A stretch of 64,000 nucleotides of DNA, taken from positions 62,001-126,000 of the forward strand of contig NZ_MTQP01000067.1 in NCBI RefSeq assembly GCF_001984175.1, read 5' to 3'. This stretch comes from Saccharothrix sp. ALI-22-I (GTDB taxonomy: Bacteria > Actinomycetota > Actinomycetes > Mycobacteriales > Pseudonocardiaceae). A program made the position numbers and the translations under genes. The notes beneath the pieces were generated by a model. It saw only the letters and a program-made list of their open reading frames with translations, had not been told where the DNA came from and ran no database searches. Every line of letters starts with the position of its first letter. The stretch's first letter is position 1. Shown here one piece after another: positions 36,358 to 45,518 of the stretch.

Positions 36358-38193
36358 TCACTCGTCCTCGTCGAACAGCGGGCGGATGCCACGCGCGGCC
36401 ATGATCTCGCTGTTGCCGGTGCCCGCGGCGACCATCGGCCACACCTGGGCGTCCTTGCCGACCACGAAGTCGATGACCACCGGCCGGTCGTTGATCTCCA
36501 TGGCCTTCTGGATCACCGCGTCGACCTCTTCGCGCGACTCGGCCCGCAGACCGGCGCAGCCGTACGCCTCGGCGAGCAGCTTGAAGTCGGGGATTCGGTG
36601 CTTGTGCGTGCCCAGGTCGGTGCTGGAGTAGCGCTCACCGTAGAACAGGGTCTGCCACTGGCGGACCATGCCCAGGTTGCCGTTGTTGATCACGGCGACC
36701 TTGATCGGGATGCCCTCGATGGCGCAGGTGGCCAGCTCCTGGTTGGTCATCTGGAAGCAGCCGTCGCCGTCGATCGCCCACACCTGGACGTCCGGCACGC
36801 CGGCCTTGGCGCCCATCGCGGCGGGCACCGCGTAGCCCATCGTGCCGAGGCCGCCGGAGTTGATCCACGTGCGCGGCGTCTCGTACTTCACGAACTGCGC
36901 GGCCCACATCTGGTGCTGGCCGACACCCGCGGTGAACAGGGTCCCCGGCGGGGTCAGCACGCCGATCCGCTCGATCGCGTACTGCGGCGACAGCGTGCCG
37001 TCCTCGGGCCAGTCGTAGCCCAGCGGGAACGTCTCGCGCAGCGCGTTGAGCTGGTTCCACCAGGGCGTCAGGTCGACGGCGGCGACGTTCTCCCGCTCCG
37101 CCCGGACCGCGTCGATCAGCTCGCTGATGATCTCCTTGCAGTCGCCCACGATCGGGACGTCCGCGCGGCGGTTCTTCGAGATCTCCGCCGGGTCGATGTC
37201 GGCGTGCACGATCTGCGCGTCCGGCGCGAACGAGCCCAGCTGCCCGGTGACCCGGTCGTCGAACCGCGCGCCGAGGGCGACCAACAGGTCCGACTTCTGC
37301 ATCGCGGCGACCGCGCCGACCGTGCCGTGCATACCGGGCATGCCCATGTGCTGCGGGTGCGAGTCGGGGAACGCGCCGCGCGCCATCAGCGTGGTGACCA
37401 CCGGGATGCCGGTGGACTCGGCCAGCTCCAGCAGCTCGGCCGACGCCTCCGCCTTGATCACGCCGCCGCCGACGTACAGGACCGGACGGCGGGCCGAGGC
37501 GATCAGCTTCGCGGCCTCGCGCACCTGCTTGCCGTGCGGCCGGGTCGTCGGCCGGTAACCGGGCAGGCGCATCTCCGGCGGCCAGGAGAACGAGGTCATC
37601 TCCTGGAGCACGTCCTTGGGGATGTCCACCAGGACGGGACCGGGTCGGCCGGTGGAGGCCAGGTGGAACGCCTCGGCGATGGCGCGCGGGATGTCCGCGG
37701 CGTCGATGACCAGGAAGTTGTGCTTGGTGATCGGCATGGTGATGCCGCAGATGTCGGCTTCCTGGAACGCGTCGGTGCCGATCAGCGGCCGGGACTGCTG
37801 GCCGGTGATGGCGACGACCGGGACGGAGTCCATGTTGGCGTCCGCGAGCGGCGTGACGAGGTTCGTCGCGCCGGGACCCGAGGTCGCCATGCAGACGCCG
37901 ACCTTGCCGGTGGCCTGGGCGTACCCGGTGGCGGCGTGGCCCGCGCCCTGCTCGTGGCGGACCAGGATGTGGCGCACCTTGGTGGAGTCGAGCAGCGGGT
38001 CGTAGGCAGGCAGGATCGTGCCGCCGGGGATGCCGAAGACCACTTCGCAGCCCACCGCTTCGAGTGAACGGACGAGGGACTGCGCACCGGTCATGCGGAC
38101 GGGGGCGCCGCTCGGCGGGGCCGGTTTCGGCCGCGGTCCAGGGCGGGACGACGGCGGCTCACCGGGAGCCGGTCGCGAGGTTGCGCTGGTCAT
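36358..38193 (-). CDS. ilvB: Acetolactate synthase large (catalytic) subunit
   Basis: A 611-aa ThDP enzyme, first common step of branched-chain synthesis. After a Pro-rich tail of about 35 residues come [34 protein letters not shown] (catalytic Glu), [30 protein letters not shown] and the ThDP/Mg motif [14 protein letters not shown]. The ATG at 38191-38193 (MTSATSRP) is preferred; an in-frame GTG ten codons earlier lies close to the attenuator. Expression is preceded by a Leu/Val leader peptide and terminator. Confidence 0.97.
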   Translation of the reverse strand: MTSATSRPAPGEPPSSRPGPRPKPAPPSGAPVRMTGAQSLVRSLEAVGCEVVFGIPGGTILPAYDPLLDSTKVRHILVRHEQGAGHAATGYAQATGKVGVCMATSGPGATNLVTPLADANMDSVPVVAITGQQSRPLIGTDAFQEADICGITMPITKHNFLVIDAADIPRAIAEAFHLASTGRPGPVLVDIPKDVLQEMTSFSWPPEMRLPGYRPTTRPHGKQVREAAKLIASARRPVLYVGGGVIKAEASAELLELAESTGIPVVTTLMARGAFPDSHPQHMGMPGMHGTVGAVAAMQKSDLLVALGARFDDRVTGQLGSFAPDAQIVHADIDPAEISKNRRADVPIVGDCKEIISELIDAVRAERENVAAVDLTPWWNQLNALRETFPLGYDWPEDGTLSPQYAIERIGVLTPPGTLFTAGVGQHQMWAAQFVKYETPRTWINSGGLGTMGYAVPAAMGAKAGVPDVQVWAIDGDGCFQMTNQELATCAIEGIPIKVAVINNGNLGMVRQWQTLFYGERYSSTDLGTHKHRIPDFKLLAEAYGCAGLRAESREEVDAVIQKAMEINDRPVVIDFVVGKDAQVWPMVAAGTGNSEIMAARGIRPLFDEDE

Positions 38194-38235
38194 CTGTCTG
38201 CCTCGTGGGTAAGGAGAATGCACGGTCCGGGCACG

Positions 38236-38314
38236 AAAAAACCCTCGCCAACCCGAACGGGTCGCACGAGGGTCGCGCGTCGACGCAAGCTCGAATGCCT
38301 AGGCGTCGACGCGC
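38236..38314 (-). promoter_or_regulatory. ilvBNC transcription attenuator
   Basis: On the minus strand a perfect 12-bp inverted repeat, GCGCGTCGACGC (38303-38314 with 38275-38286), overlaps the leader stop. It is followed by a terminator, ACCCTCG ... CGAGGGT with an inner ACCCG/CGGGT stem (38241-38273), then TTTTTT. This is standard branched-chain amino-acid attenuation. Confidence 0.92.
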
Positions 38315-38346
38315 CTGGGAAGTACGAGAACGAGGTTGCGCTGCAT
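38299..38346 (-). CDS. ilvB leader peptide
   Basis: A 15-codon ORF, MQRNLVLVLPRRVDA, with five consecutive Leu/Val codons (CTC GTT CTC GTA CTT) before the attenuator hairpins. The stop TAG lies just before the first hairpin arm. Stalling when charged tRNA-Leu or tRNA-Val is scarce would favour read-through into ilvBNC. Similar leaders are known in Streptomyces and Corynebacterium. Confidence 0.9.
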   Translation of the reverse strand: MQRNLVLVLPRRVDA

Positions 38347-38461
38347 GGCGCTGACGTTAACCGCCCTGGGTGTGAAGCGTCAACTCTGCGGGACAGCACT
38401 CCCGGATGGTGGAAGTGCCGGGTGCGTGGACGTGGGCCGGAGTCACCCGCTCGGAGGAGCG

Positions 38462-38893
38462 GTGGCAGCATCTCGTGACGTGCCGAAAGTCGTGTTCCGC
38501 ATCCCCACCCCCGCCCTGCTCGCCGCCGGTCTCGCCGCGATCGGCGCGACGCCGTTCGCGTTCGCCGCGCCCGGTCTCCAGGCCGTCTACCTGCTGCCGG
38601 CGGCGTTCGTGGTGTGGGTGTTGCGCAACCGGACCACGGTGGACCACGAGCGGCTGGTGGCCCGTTCGACGTTCGGCCGACGTGAGGTGGCGTGGGCGGA
38701 CGTGAAGGCGATCAAAGTCACGCCGAGGGGGTGGCTGAGCGCGGTGCTGACCGACGATTCGCTGGTCCGGCTGCCCGCCGTCCGGGCCGGTCACCTGCCC
38801 GCGCTGGCCGCGGTGAGCGGTGGCCGCATCCCCGACCCGAAGGCCGCCGCGGCTGACGAGCAGGCGGAGACCGAGGTCACGCCGGATGAGTAG
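38462..38893 (+). CDS. PH domain-containing small membrane protein
   Basis: A 143-aa protein starting at GTG 38462, with GGAGGAGC immediately upstream. Two hydrophobic stretches near the N-terminus (LLAAGLAAIGATPFAFAA and LQAVYLLPAAFVVWVL) are likely transmembrane helices. They are followed by a bacterial PH-like domain (RNRTTVDHERLVARSTFGRR, VAWADVKAIKVTPRGW), as in actinobacterial low-molecular-weight antigen 6. The C-terminus is acidic. This class is common next to ilvB in actinobacteria (from memory). Function unknown. Confidence 0.8.
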   Translation: MAASRDVPKVVFRIPTPALLAAGLAAIGATPFAFAAPGLQAVYLLPAAFVVWVLRNRTTVDHERLVARSTFGRREVAWADVKAIKVTPRGWLSAVLTDDSLVRLPAVRAGHLPALAAVSGGRIPDPKAAAADEQAETEVTPDE

Positions 38894-38971
38894 GCCACCC
38901 ACGCCGCGAGGTCGCGACTTCCAGGCGACCGAGCCGCCGTCTGCGGAGCAGCGGCCCATTAAACTCCGGGA

Positions 38972-39409
38972 GTGAGTTCGAACACGCGGACAATCAGCTG
39001 GGTGCCGGTCGTCAGCCTGGCGCTGTCGCTGGCGGGCCTGGCCGTCTCGACCTACCTCACCATCGCGCACTTCACCGCCGGCGCGCTGCTGTGCGCCGAG
39101 GGCGAGGTGATCGACTGCGGCACGGTCACCACCAGTGAGCAGTCGGAACTGCTCGGCATCCCGGTCGCGGTCCTGGGGCTGGCGTTCTTCGCGTTCCTGA
39201 CCGTGGTGTGCCTGCCGTTCGCCTGGCGCGTCGAGGCGCTGCACTGGGCGCGGCTGGCATCGGTCGGCGTCGGCGTGCTGTTCGTGGTCTACCTCGTGGC
39301 CGCCGAGTTCCTGCTCATCGGCAAGATCTGCCTGTGGTGCACCGCCGTGCACGTGATCACACTCGCGCTGGCGGGCGTGCTGGTCACCGGGGCGTTGCGG
39401 CGGGAGTAG
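38972..39409 (+). CDS. Vitamin K epoxide reductase family protein
   Basis: A 145-aa membrane protein with four hydrophobic segments. The redox CxxC is CLWC near residue 120, and a second cysteine pair, C40 and C49 (LLCAEGEVIDCG), lies in the loop, as in bacterial VKORs that reoxidise DsbA-like proteins through quinone. The start is GTG 38972. It lies between the PH protein and ilvD on the same strand with no clear pathway link; no Dsb partner is adjacent. Confidence 0.88.
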   Translation: MSSNTRTISWVPVVSLALSLAGLAVSTYLTIAHFTAGALLCAEGEVIDCGTVTTSEQSELLGIPVAVLGLAFFAFLTVVCLPFAWRVEALHWARLASVGVGVLFVVYLVAAEFLLIGKICLWCTAVHVITLALAGVLVTGALRRE

Positions 39410-39496
39410 CCTCTGAGGCACCGCTCCGAGCCTCCCGCGCCCACCCCGCGCGTGCCGTTCTCGACTCACTTTCTGGCAGAGACTTCTGGAGGAGCC

Positions 39497-41341
39497 GTGC
39501 CACCGCTCCGTTCCCGCACCACGACCCACGGCCGCAACGCCGCGGGTGCGCGCGCGCTCTGGCGCGCGACCGGCATGACCGACAGTGATTTCGGCAAGCC
39601 GATCGTGGCCATCGCCAACTCCTACACGCAGTTCGTGCCGGGTCACGTGCACCTGCGCGACCTCGGGGACATCGTGGCCGAGGCGATCCGCGAGGCGGGC
39701 GGGGTGCCGCGCGAGTTCCACACGATCGCGGTGGACGACGGCATCGCCATGGGGCACAGCGGGATGCTCTACTCGCTGCCGTCGCGGGAGATCATCGCCG
39801 ACTCGGTCGAGTACATGGTCAACGCGCACCAGGCCGACGCGATCGTGTGCATCTCCAACTGCGACAAGATCACCCCGGGCATGTTGAACGCCGCGATGCG
39901 GCTCAACATCCCGGTGGTGTTCGTCTCGGGCGGGCCGATGGAGGCGGGCAAGGCGGTCGTGGTGGACGGCGTCGCCGTCGCGCCGACCGACCTGATCACC
40001 GCGATCTCGGCGTCCGCGTCGCCGAACGTGGACGAGGCCGGGTTGACCGAGGTCGAGCGGTCCGCGTGCCCGACCTGCGGTTCGTGCTCGGGCATGTTCA
40101 CCGCGAACTCGATGAACTGCCTCACCGAGGCGCTGGGCCTGGCGCTGCCGGGCAACGGCTCCACGCTGGCCACGCACTCCGCGCGCCGCGAGTTGTTCGC
40201 CGAGGCCGGCCGCACGGTGGTGGAGTTGTGCAGGCGGTACTACGAGCAGGACGACGAGTCGGCGCTGCCGCGTTCGATCGCCAACCGCAAGGCGTTCGAG
40301 AACGCCATGGCGCTGGACATGGCGATGGGCGGCTCCACGAACACCGTGCTGCACATCCTCGCCGCCGCGCAGGAGGGCGAGGTCGATTTCACGCTGGCGG
40401 ACATCGACGCGGTGAGCCGGCGGGTGCCGTGCCTGTCGAAGGTGTCGCCGAACTCGGACTACCACATGGAGGACGTCCACCGGGCGGGTGGAATCCCGGC
40501 CCTGTTGGGTGAACTCTGGCGGGGCGGGCTGCTCAACGAAGACGTGCACACCGTGCACAGCCCGGACCTCGCGTCGTGGCTGGGCGAGTGGGACATCCGC
40601 GCTTCCGCGCCTTCACCGCGCGCTGTCGAGCTGTTCCACGCCGCGCCCGGTGGCGTGCGCACGACGCAGGCGTTCTCCACCTCCAACCGCTGGTCGAAGC
40701 TCGACACGGACGCGGCCGGCGGCTGCATCCGCGACGTCGAGCACGCGTACACCAAGGACGGCGGCCTGGCCGTGCTGCACGGCAACCTGGCCGAACGCGG
40801 CTCGGTGATCAAGGCCGCAGGCATCGACGAGGAGCTGTGGCACTTCGAGGGGCCGGCGCGGGTGGTGGAGTCCCAGGAGGAGGCCGTCTCGGCGATCCTG
40901 AAGAAGGAGATCCAGCCGGGTGACGTCCTCGTGGTCCGCTACGAGGGTCCCGCGGGCGGGCCGGGTATGCAGGAGATGCTGCACCCGACGGCGTTCCTCA
41001 AGGGCTCGGGCCTGGGCAAGAAGTGCGCGCTGATCACCGACGGCCGGTTCTCCGGTGGGTCGTCCGGCCTGTCCATCGGCCACGTCTCGCCGGAGGCGGC
41101 GGGCGGCGGTGTGATCGGCCTGGTCCAGAACGGCGACCGGATTCTGATCGACATCCACGAGCGGCGGCTGGAGCTGCTGGTGGACGAGGCGGTGCTGGCC
41201 GAGCGGCGGGCCAAGATGGAGGCGTCCGAACGGCCGTGGCAGCCGGTGGACCGGGTCCGCCCGGTGACCGCGGCGCTGCGCGCCTACGCCCGGATGGCAA
41301 CCGACGCGTCCACAGGCGCTGTGCGCGACGTCAACAAGTAG
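39497..41341 (+). CDS. ilvD: Dihydroxy-acid dehydratase
   Basis: A 614-aa Fe-S dehydratase, the last shared step before transamination in Val/Ile synthesis. Family residues are [29 protein letters not shown] (cluster Cys), [19 protein letters not shown] (further cluster Cys) and [19 protein letters not shown]. The GTG at 39497 has GGAGGAGCC directly upstream. It is on the opposite strand from ilvBNC, with its own promoter near the VKOR end. Length is normal. Confidence 0.97.
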   Translation: MPPLRSRTTTHGRNAAGARALWRATGMTDSDFGKPIVAIANSYTQFVPGHVHLRDLGDIVAEAIREAGGVPREFHTIAVDDGIAMGHSGMLYSLPSREIIADSVEYMVNAHQADAIVCISNCDKITPGMLNAAMRLNIPVVFVSGGPMEAGKAVVVDGVAVAPTDLITAISASASPNVDEAGLTEVERSACPTCGSCSGMFTANSMNCLTEALGLALPGNGSTLATHSARRELFAEAGRTVVELCRRYYEQDDESALPRSIANRKAFENAMALDMAMGGSTNTVLHILAAAQEGEVDFTLADIDAVSRRVPCLSKVSPNSDYHMEDVHRAGGIPALLGELWRGGLLNEDVHTVHSPDLASWLGEWDIRASAPSPRAVELFHAAPGGVRTTQAFSTSNRWSKLDTDAAGGCIRDVEHAYTKDGGLAVLHGNLAERGSVIKAAGIDEELWHFEGPARVVESQEEAVSAILKKEIQPGDVLVVRYEGPAGGPGMQEMLHPTAFLKGSGLGKKCALITDGRFSGGSSGLSIGHVSPEAAGGGVIGLVQNGDRILIDIHERRLELLVDEAVLAERRAKMEASERPWQPVDRVRPVTAALRAYARMATDASTGAVRDVNK

Positions 41342-41350
41342 GAGTTCGGG

Positions 41351-41386
41351 GAAACCGGCCGGCAGAGCTTTGCGTCGGCCGGTTTC
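41351..41386 (+). terminator. ilvD terminator
   Basis: An 11-bp perfect stem (GAAACCGGCCG and complement) with a 14-nt loop, starting 9 bp after the ilvD stop. It may also serve the convergent small membrane gene (stop at 41393). Confidence 0.75.
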
Positions 41387-41392
41387 CGCTGT

Positions 41393-41692
41393 TCAGGACC
41401 TGTGCAGTAGCCAGGCGAGGCCGAGTGAGGCGAGGAACACCGCCCACCCGGCCAACGGCCCGGTAACCGGTCTTCGCGCCCTCGGCGCGAGCAGCCCGCC
41501 CACGACCAAGCCCGCGAGCAGCCCGACAGGCGGCAGCAACGACCGCGCGGTGAGGCCGATCGGGAAGGCGATCAGGTAGACCACCGGAATCCCGACCACC
41601 ACCAGCGCCAGCTGTGCGCCTGCCGCGGCCACCCCGCGAGGTCGCGTCGATCGTTCGCGACGCCGGAGGCGGCGCAATCCAACACAGTTCAC
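41393..41692 (-). CDS. Small membrane protein downstream of DoxX
   Basis: A 99-aa protein beginning at GTG 41690-41692, overlapping the DoxX stop by 4 bp (GTGA). A basic N-terminus (LRRLRRRERSTRPRG) is followed by three hydrophobic segments (LALVVVGIPVVYLIAFPIGL, LLPPVGLLAGLVVGGLLA, GPLAGWAVFLASLGLAWLL). It resembles DUF-type actinobacterial membrane proteins of no known role. Translational coupling suggests partnership with the DoxX protein. Confidence 0.7.
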   Translation of the reverse strand: MNCVGLRRLRRRERSTRPRGVAAAGAQLALVVVGIPVVYLIAFPIGLTARSLLPPVGLLAGLVVGGLLAPRARRPVTGPLAGWAVFLASLGLAWLLHRS

Positions 41693-42417
41693 CGGAAGAC
41701 GTAGAGAGTGGCGGCGGTGGCACCGGCGGCGACGATGAGGCAGATGAAGCCGGCCATCAGCGGGTGACGGAACCAGCTGCGGTTGTAGTCGATGGCGGCT
41801 CGACCGGGGCCGGCGAACAGGACCGCGAACGCCATCGCGGCGTAGACGGCCTCCATCTCGACGCCGTTGGGTGCGAAGAACCCGCCCCGGTACTTCAGCG
41901 CGATGACGTTGGCCATCACGCCGAGCACGCCGGCCGCCGCGAGGGGCGTGAACAACCCGAGGATCAGCAGGGCGCCGCCGCCCAGTTCGGTCACGCCGGT
42001 GACCCACGCCAGGATCCGCGACTCCCGGAACCCTGCCGACTGGAGGTGCTGGGCGAACCCGTCGATGCCCGGCCCGCCGAACAGGCCGAACACCTTCTGC
42101 AGGCCGTGCATGACGAACGCGCCGCCCAACGCCAGCCGCAGCACCATCAGGCCGATGTCGGCACTGGCGCTCCAGCGGAACGGCTTGCGCTCGTCCTCGA
42201 AGGCGTCGTAGTGGGCCGGTTTGTTCTCGTCCAGGCTCGCGACCGGCGTGTACCCGGTCGAGTCGAAGCTCTGCGTGTCCTTGTCGAACGCGCTGCTGTT
42301 GATCGTCCGGGTGCCGTCGTCGAAGTGGTGCACTCCTCCGCCCACGCCACTCGTGGAGTAGAACCCGTCGTCGGAGTAGCCGCTCGAAGCCCTTGAGCGG
42401 TCGTCGTGAGTAGCCAC
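41689..42417 (-). CDS. DoxX family membrane protein with hydrophilic N-terminal extension
   Basis: A 242-aa protein starting at GTG 42417. Residues 1-95 are hydrophilic, rich in Ser, Asp and Thr with acidic patches (DDGFYSTSGVGGGVHHFDDG), probably cytoplasmic and disordered. Residues about 97-242 are a four-helix DoxX domain (ADIGLMVLRLALGGAFVMHG, QHLQSAGF, LILGLFTPLAAAGVLGVM, GPGRAAIDY). DoxX proteins take part in redox or oxidative stress complexes in mycobacteria. The small membrane gene follows with overlap. Confidence 0.85.
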   Translation of the reverse strand: MATHDDRSRASSGYSDDGFYSTSGVGGGVHHFDDGTRTINSSAFDKDTQSFDSTGYTPVASLDENKPAHYDAFEDERKPFRWSASADIGLMVLRLALGGAFVMHGLQKVFGLFGGPGIDGFAQHLQSAGFRESRILAWVTGVTELGGGALLILGLFTPLAAAGVLGVMANVIALKYRGGFFAPNGVEMEAVYAAMAFAVLFAGPGRAAIDYNRSWFRHPLMAGFICLIVAAGATAATLYVFR

Positions 42418-42489
42418 GCACCCGCACGTTAGGAGGTTCGGACGACGACCGCGAGCGTCCGTTCAGTCGTACATATTCGCCCGAATGGC

Positions 42490-43404
42490 CTAGTATTCGC
42501 CCTTGACCAGGTTCGCCGGGAGCTCACCGCGGGCGAATCGGGCGACCTCGGCGGCCGCCACGGCGTACGCGCGCTCGGCGTGCCCGGTGCAGCTGCCGGC
42601 CGTGTGCGGCGTGAGGAACAGGCCCGGTGCCGTCCACAGTGGATGGTCCGACGGCAGCGGTTCGGGCTCGGTCACGTCCAGCGCCGCGCGCAGCCGTCCG
42701 GACGTCAGCTCGGCCAGCAACGCGTTCGTGTCGACCACCGCGCCGCGCGCCGCGTTGATCAGGATCGCGCCGTCCTTCATCCGGGAGAGGAACTTCGCGT
42801 CCACCATGCCGGTGGTCTCCTCGGTCAGCGGCACCACGACCAGCACCGCGTCGAAACCGCCCAGCAGGTCGGGCAGCTCGTCCACGCCGTGCACACCGGG
42901 TCGAGCGGTGCGGCCGACCATGGTCGCGGTCGCGTCGAACGGCTCCAGCCGACGCCGGAACTGCTCGCCGAGGTCGCCCGCGCCGACCACGAGCACCTTC
43001 TTGTCCTGCAACGTCTCCGTGATGTGGTAGTCCCAGCGCCGCTCCTGACGGGCCCGCTCGAACACCGGGAAGTCGCGGTAGATGGCGAGCAACGCGCCGA
43101 TCGCCCACTCCGCCGTGCTGCCGCCGTGCGCGCCCCGGCACGTGGACAGCATCACACCATCAGGTACGACTCCGACGAACCGCTCGGCACCCGCCGACAG
43201 CAGCTGCACCAGCTTCAAGGACGGCAGCTGCGCGAACACGTCACGCGGGTCGGCGCCCTGGAGGAACTTCGGTACCAGCACTTCCGCCTGAGCGGCCTCG
43301 GCCGGCAGCGGCTGCCCCGGCTCGTAGCGGACGGGCCGCACCCCCTCCACGTCGGACAGCACGCGGATGCCGAGTTCATCGGGGACCAGAACGGTGAGAC
43401 TCAC
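42490..43404 (-). CDS. D-isomer-specific 2-hydroxyacid dehydrogenase
   Basis: A 304-aa NAD(P)-dependent dehydrogenase. It has VLVVGAGDLGEQFRRRLEPF for cofactor binding, LINAARGAVVDTNALLAEL (catalytic Arg), VTEPEPLPSDHPLW (Glu) and LTPHTAGSC (His). It is shorter than SerA and lacks an ACT domain; a glyoxylate/hydroxypyruvate reductase-type role is plausible. The start is GTG 43402-43404. Divergent from the alpha/beta hydrolase with 30 bp between. Confidence 0.88.
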   Translation of the reverse strand: MSLTVLVPDELGIRVLSDVEGVRPVRYEPGQPLPAEAAQAEVLVPKFLQGADPRDVFAQLPSLKLVQLLSAGAERFVGVVPDGVMLSTCRGAHGGSTAEWAIGALLAIYRDFPVFERARQERRWDYHITETLQDKKVLVVGAGDLGEQFRRRLEPFDATATMVGRTARPGVHGVDELPDLLGGFDAVLVVVPLTEETTGMVDAKFLSRMKDGAILINAARGAVVDTNALLAELTSGRLRAALDVTEPEPLPSDHPLWTAPGLFLTPHTAGSCTGHAERAYAVAAAEVARFARGELPANLVKGEY

Positions 43405-43434
43405 GGGTTCGCACGTTACGGCACACTTGCCGCC

Positions 43435-44304
43435 ATGCGGGAGCACGACGTCTTCTCCGCGGACGGCACGCGGATCAGGTTGTGGCGCACCGACGCCGAC
43501 GGGCCGGACGTGCTCCTGAGCCCCGGCCTCGGTGTGGTGCCGGAAGTGTGGCCGGAGCTGTCGTCGGCGCGGGTGCACAGCTGGTACCACCGCGGCACCA
43601 TGGAGTCCGACCGGCCCGCCGACCCGCGCCGCATCGAGTTGGACGACCACGTCGCCGATGCGCTGGCCGTGCTGGACGACGGCGAGGTCGAGCGGTGCGT
43701 GGTGATGGGCTGGTCGATGGGCGTGACGGTGGCCGCGGAGCTGGCGTTGCGGTACCCGGACCGGGTCAGCGGCCTGATGCTGGTGGCGGGCGCGCCGGGC
43801 GACACGTTCGCAAGCGTGCTCGGGCTGCCGGGCGTGCCGGTGGAGCTGCGGCGGCTGATCGGGGTGTCCGGCGCGACGGCGTTGAAGGCGGCCGGGCCGC
43901 TGCTGGACGCGGTGCTGCACCGGGTGCCGGTGCCGGACGTCGGCGGGCCGTTGACCGGGTCGCTGAAGCGGTACCTCAAGCACGACTGGCGCTGGTACTT
44001 CACGCTGGCGCTGGCCCTGGGCCGCGCGCCCCGGCTGGACCTGACCGGCGTGACGTGCCCCACAACGGTGCTCGCCGGGCGGTACGACCTCCTGGCGTCC
44101 CCGGACGGCGTGGTCGGCCCGGTCTCCGGGTTGCCGCAGGCCAGGGTGCGGATGCTGCCGAACACGCACTTGCTGCCGTTGGAGGACCCGCAGGTGGTGG
44201 TGGAGGAGCTGGAACTGCTGCTCGACCGGGCCGACGCCGTGCGCCGGGCCGTGGACGAGGACGTCGAAGGGCCGCTCACCTCGCGTTCACGGCCGCGCGC
44301 CTAA
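43435..44304 (+). CDS. Alpha/beta hydrolase
   Basis: A 289-aa hydrolase starting ATG 43435. The oxyanion-hole/N-terminal strand is DVLLSPGLGVVPEVW, the nucleophile elbow is VMGWSMGVTVAAELALRYPDRV (Ser), the acid is in LAGRYDLLASPDG, and the His is in MLPNTHLLPLEDP. The substrate is unknown. The gene is 10 bp upstream of the sugar dehydrogenase lipoprotein gene, suggesting cotranscription. Confidence 0.85.
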   Translation: MREHDVFSADGTRIRLWRTDADGPDVLLSPGLGVVPEVWPELSSARVHSWYHRGTMESDRPADPRRIELDDHVADALAVLDDGEVERCVVMGWSMGVTVAAELALRYPDRVSGLMLVAGAPGDTFASVLGLPGVPVELRRLIGVSGATALKAAGPLLDAVLHRVPVPDVGGPLTGSLKRYLKHDWRWYFTLALALGRAPRLDLTGVTCPTTVLAGRYDLLASPDGVVGPVSGLPQARVRMLPNTHLLPLEDPQVVVEELELLLDRADAVRRAVDEDVEGPLTSRSRPRA

Positions 44305-44314
44305 CCTGGGGTTC

Positions 44315-45502
44315 GTGTCGCGACTGCGTGGAGTGCTGATCGGGTCGGTCCTCGGCCTGCTGGCCGCGGGCTGCGCGAGCTTTCCCGAGCAGCCGGGACC
44401 GGGTGGGTGGAGCGCGGCCCAGCAGCTGACGCCGCAGGCCGGGCCGGTGCCCGAACTGCCTGGCGAGCTGCCGAAGGGACCGGCCCAGGGCCAAGAGCCC
44501 GGCCCGCCGCCGACCCCCGTGCCGCCGCCGCAGGGCTGCAAGGACTTCAACCCGGCCGTGGTCGGGACCTGCCTGAACCCGGTGTCCGGGGTGGCGATGA
44601 CGGACGTGAACCAGACGACCGGCGCGGTGACGGCGTTGGCCACCGAGCGCACCACCGGGCGGCTGCTCAGGCTGACCAAGGACGTCGACCCGGTCGAGGT
44701 GGCGAAGTTCGAGGTGGACGCGTCCACCGACGGCGGGCTCAGCGGACTCACGCTGTCGCCGACCTACCCCGAGGACCAGCTGGTCTACGTGTACCTGACG
44801 ACCGCGACCGACAACCGGGTGATGCGACTCGCGCCCGGTGACGTGCCCAAGCCGGTGCTGACCGGCATCCCGAAGGGCCCGTCCGGCAACCGCGGCGTGC
44901 TGGCCTACGACCGCACCGGGGCGTTGCTGGTGGCGACCGGTGACGCGGGCGACCCGGCGTCGGCGGCCGACCCGAACTCGCTGGCCGGGAAGGTGCTGCG
45001 GATCGACGGCAACGGACAGCCCGCGCCCGGCAACCCCACGGCGGGGTCGCGGGTGCTGGCCGGCGGCCTGAAGTCGCCCGGCGGACTGTGCGTGTCCGGC
45101 GACGGCACGAAGACCTGGGTGACCGACGCGGGCGCGTCGGCCGACCTGCTCTACCGGGTCGAGGCCGGCAAGCCGCTGGGCGTCCCGGCGTGGTCGTGGC
45201 CGGAGCGGCCGGGGATCGGTGGCTGCGCGTCGTTGTCGAACGTGGTGTGGCTGGCGACCGGCAACACCCCCGGCACGCTGGCCTTGCCGATGAACCCGGA
45301 CGGCAGCTTCACCGGCAAGCCCGAGGTGAGCCTGGAAGGCGAGGACGGCTTCGGCCGCCTCGGCCCGATGGTGATGCTGGACGACACGACCGCGCTGGTC
45401 GGCACGGTGAACAAGAACGCGGGCGGCACGCCGATCTCCAGCGACGACCGCGTGGTGATCATCGTGCGTCCCCCGGACGGCCCGGGCGGCGGCAGGGACT
45501 GA
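44315..45502 (+). CDS. Glucose/sorbosone dehydrogenase-like lipoprotein
   Basis: A 395-aa exported lipoprotein. The lipobox is LLAAGC in MSRLRGVLIGSVLGLLAAGC. A Pro-rich linker (residues about 25-70) leads to a six-bladed propeller of the soluble PQQ-dependent sugar dehydrogenase type (SGLTLSPTYPEDQLVYVYLT, LAYDRTGALLVATGDAGD, LAGGLKSPGGLCVSGDG). PQQ use and substrate are not established. It starts at GTG 44315, 10 bp from the hydrolase stop. Convergent to the M14 peptidase gene 16 bp downstream. Confidence 0.85.
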   Translation: MSRLRGVLIGSVLGLLAAGCASFPEQPGPGGWSAAQQLTPQAGPVPELPGELPKGPAQGQEPGPPPTPVPPPQGCKDFNPAVVGTCLNPVSGVAMTDVNQTTGAVTALATERTTGRLLRLTKDVDPVEVAKFEVDASTDGGLSGLTLSPTYPEDQLVYVYLTTATDNRVMRLAPGDVPKPVLTGIPKGPSGNRGVLAYDRTGALLVATGDAGDPASAADPNSLAGKVLRIDGNGQPAPGNPTAGSRVLAGGLKSPGGLCVSGDGTKTWVTDAGASADLLYRVEAGKPLGVPAWSWPERPGIGGCASLSNVVWLATGNTPGTLALPMNPDGSFTGKPEVSLEGEDGFGRLGPMVMLDDTTALVGTVNKNAGGTPISSDDRVVIIVRPPDGPGGGRD

Positions 45503-45518
45503 GCTTCCGGGTGCGGGC

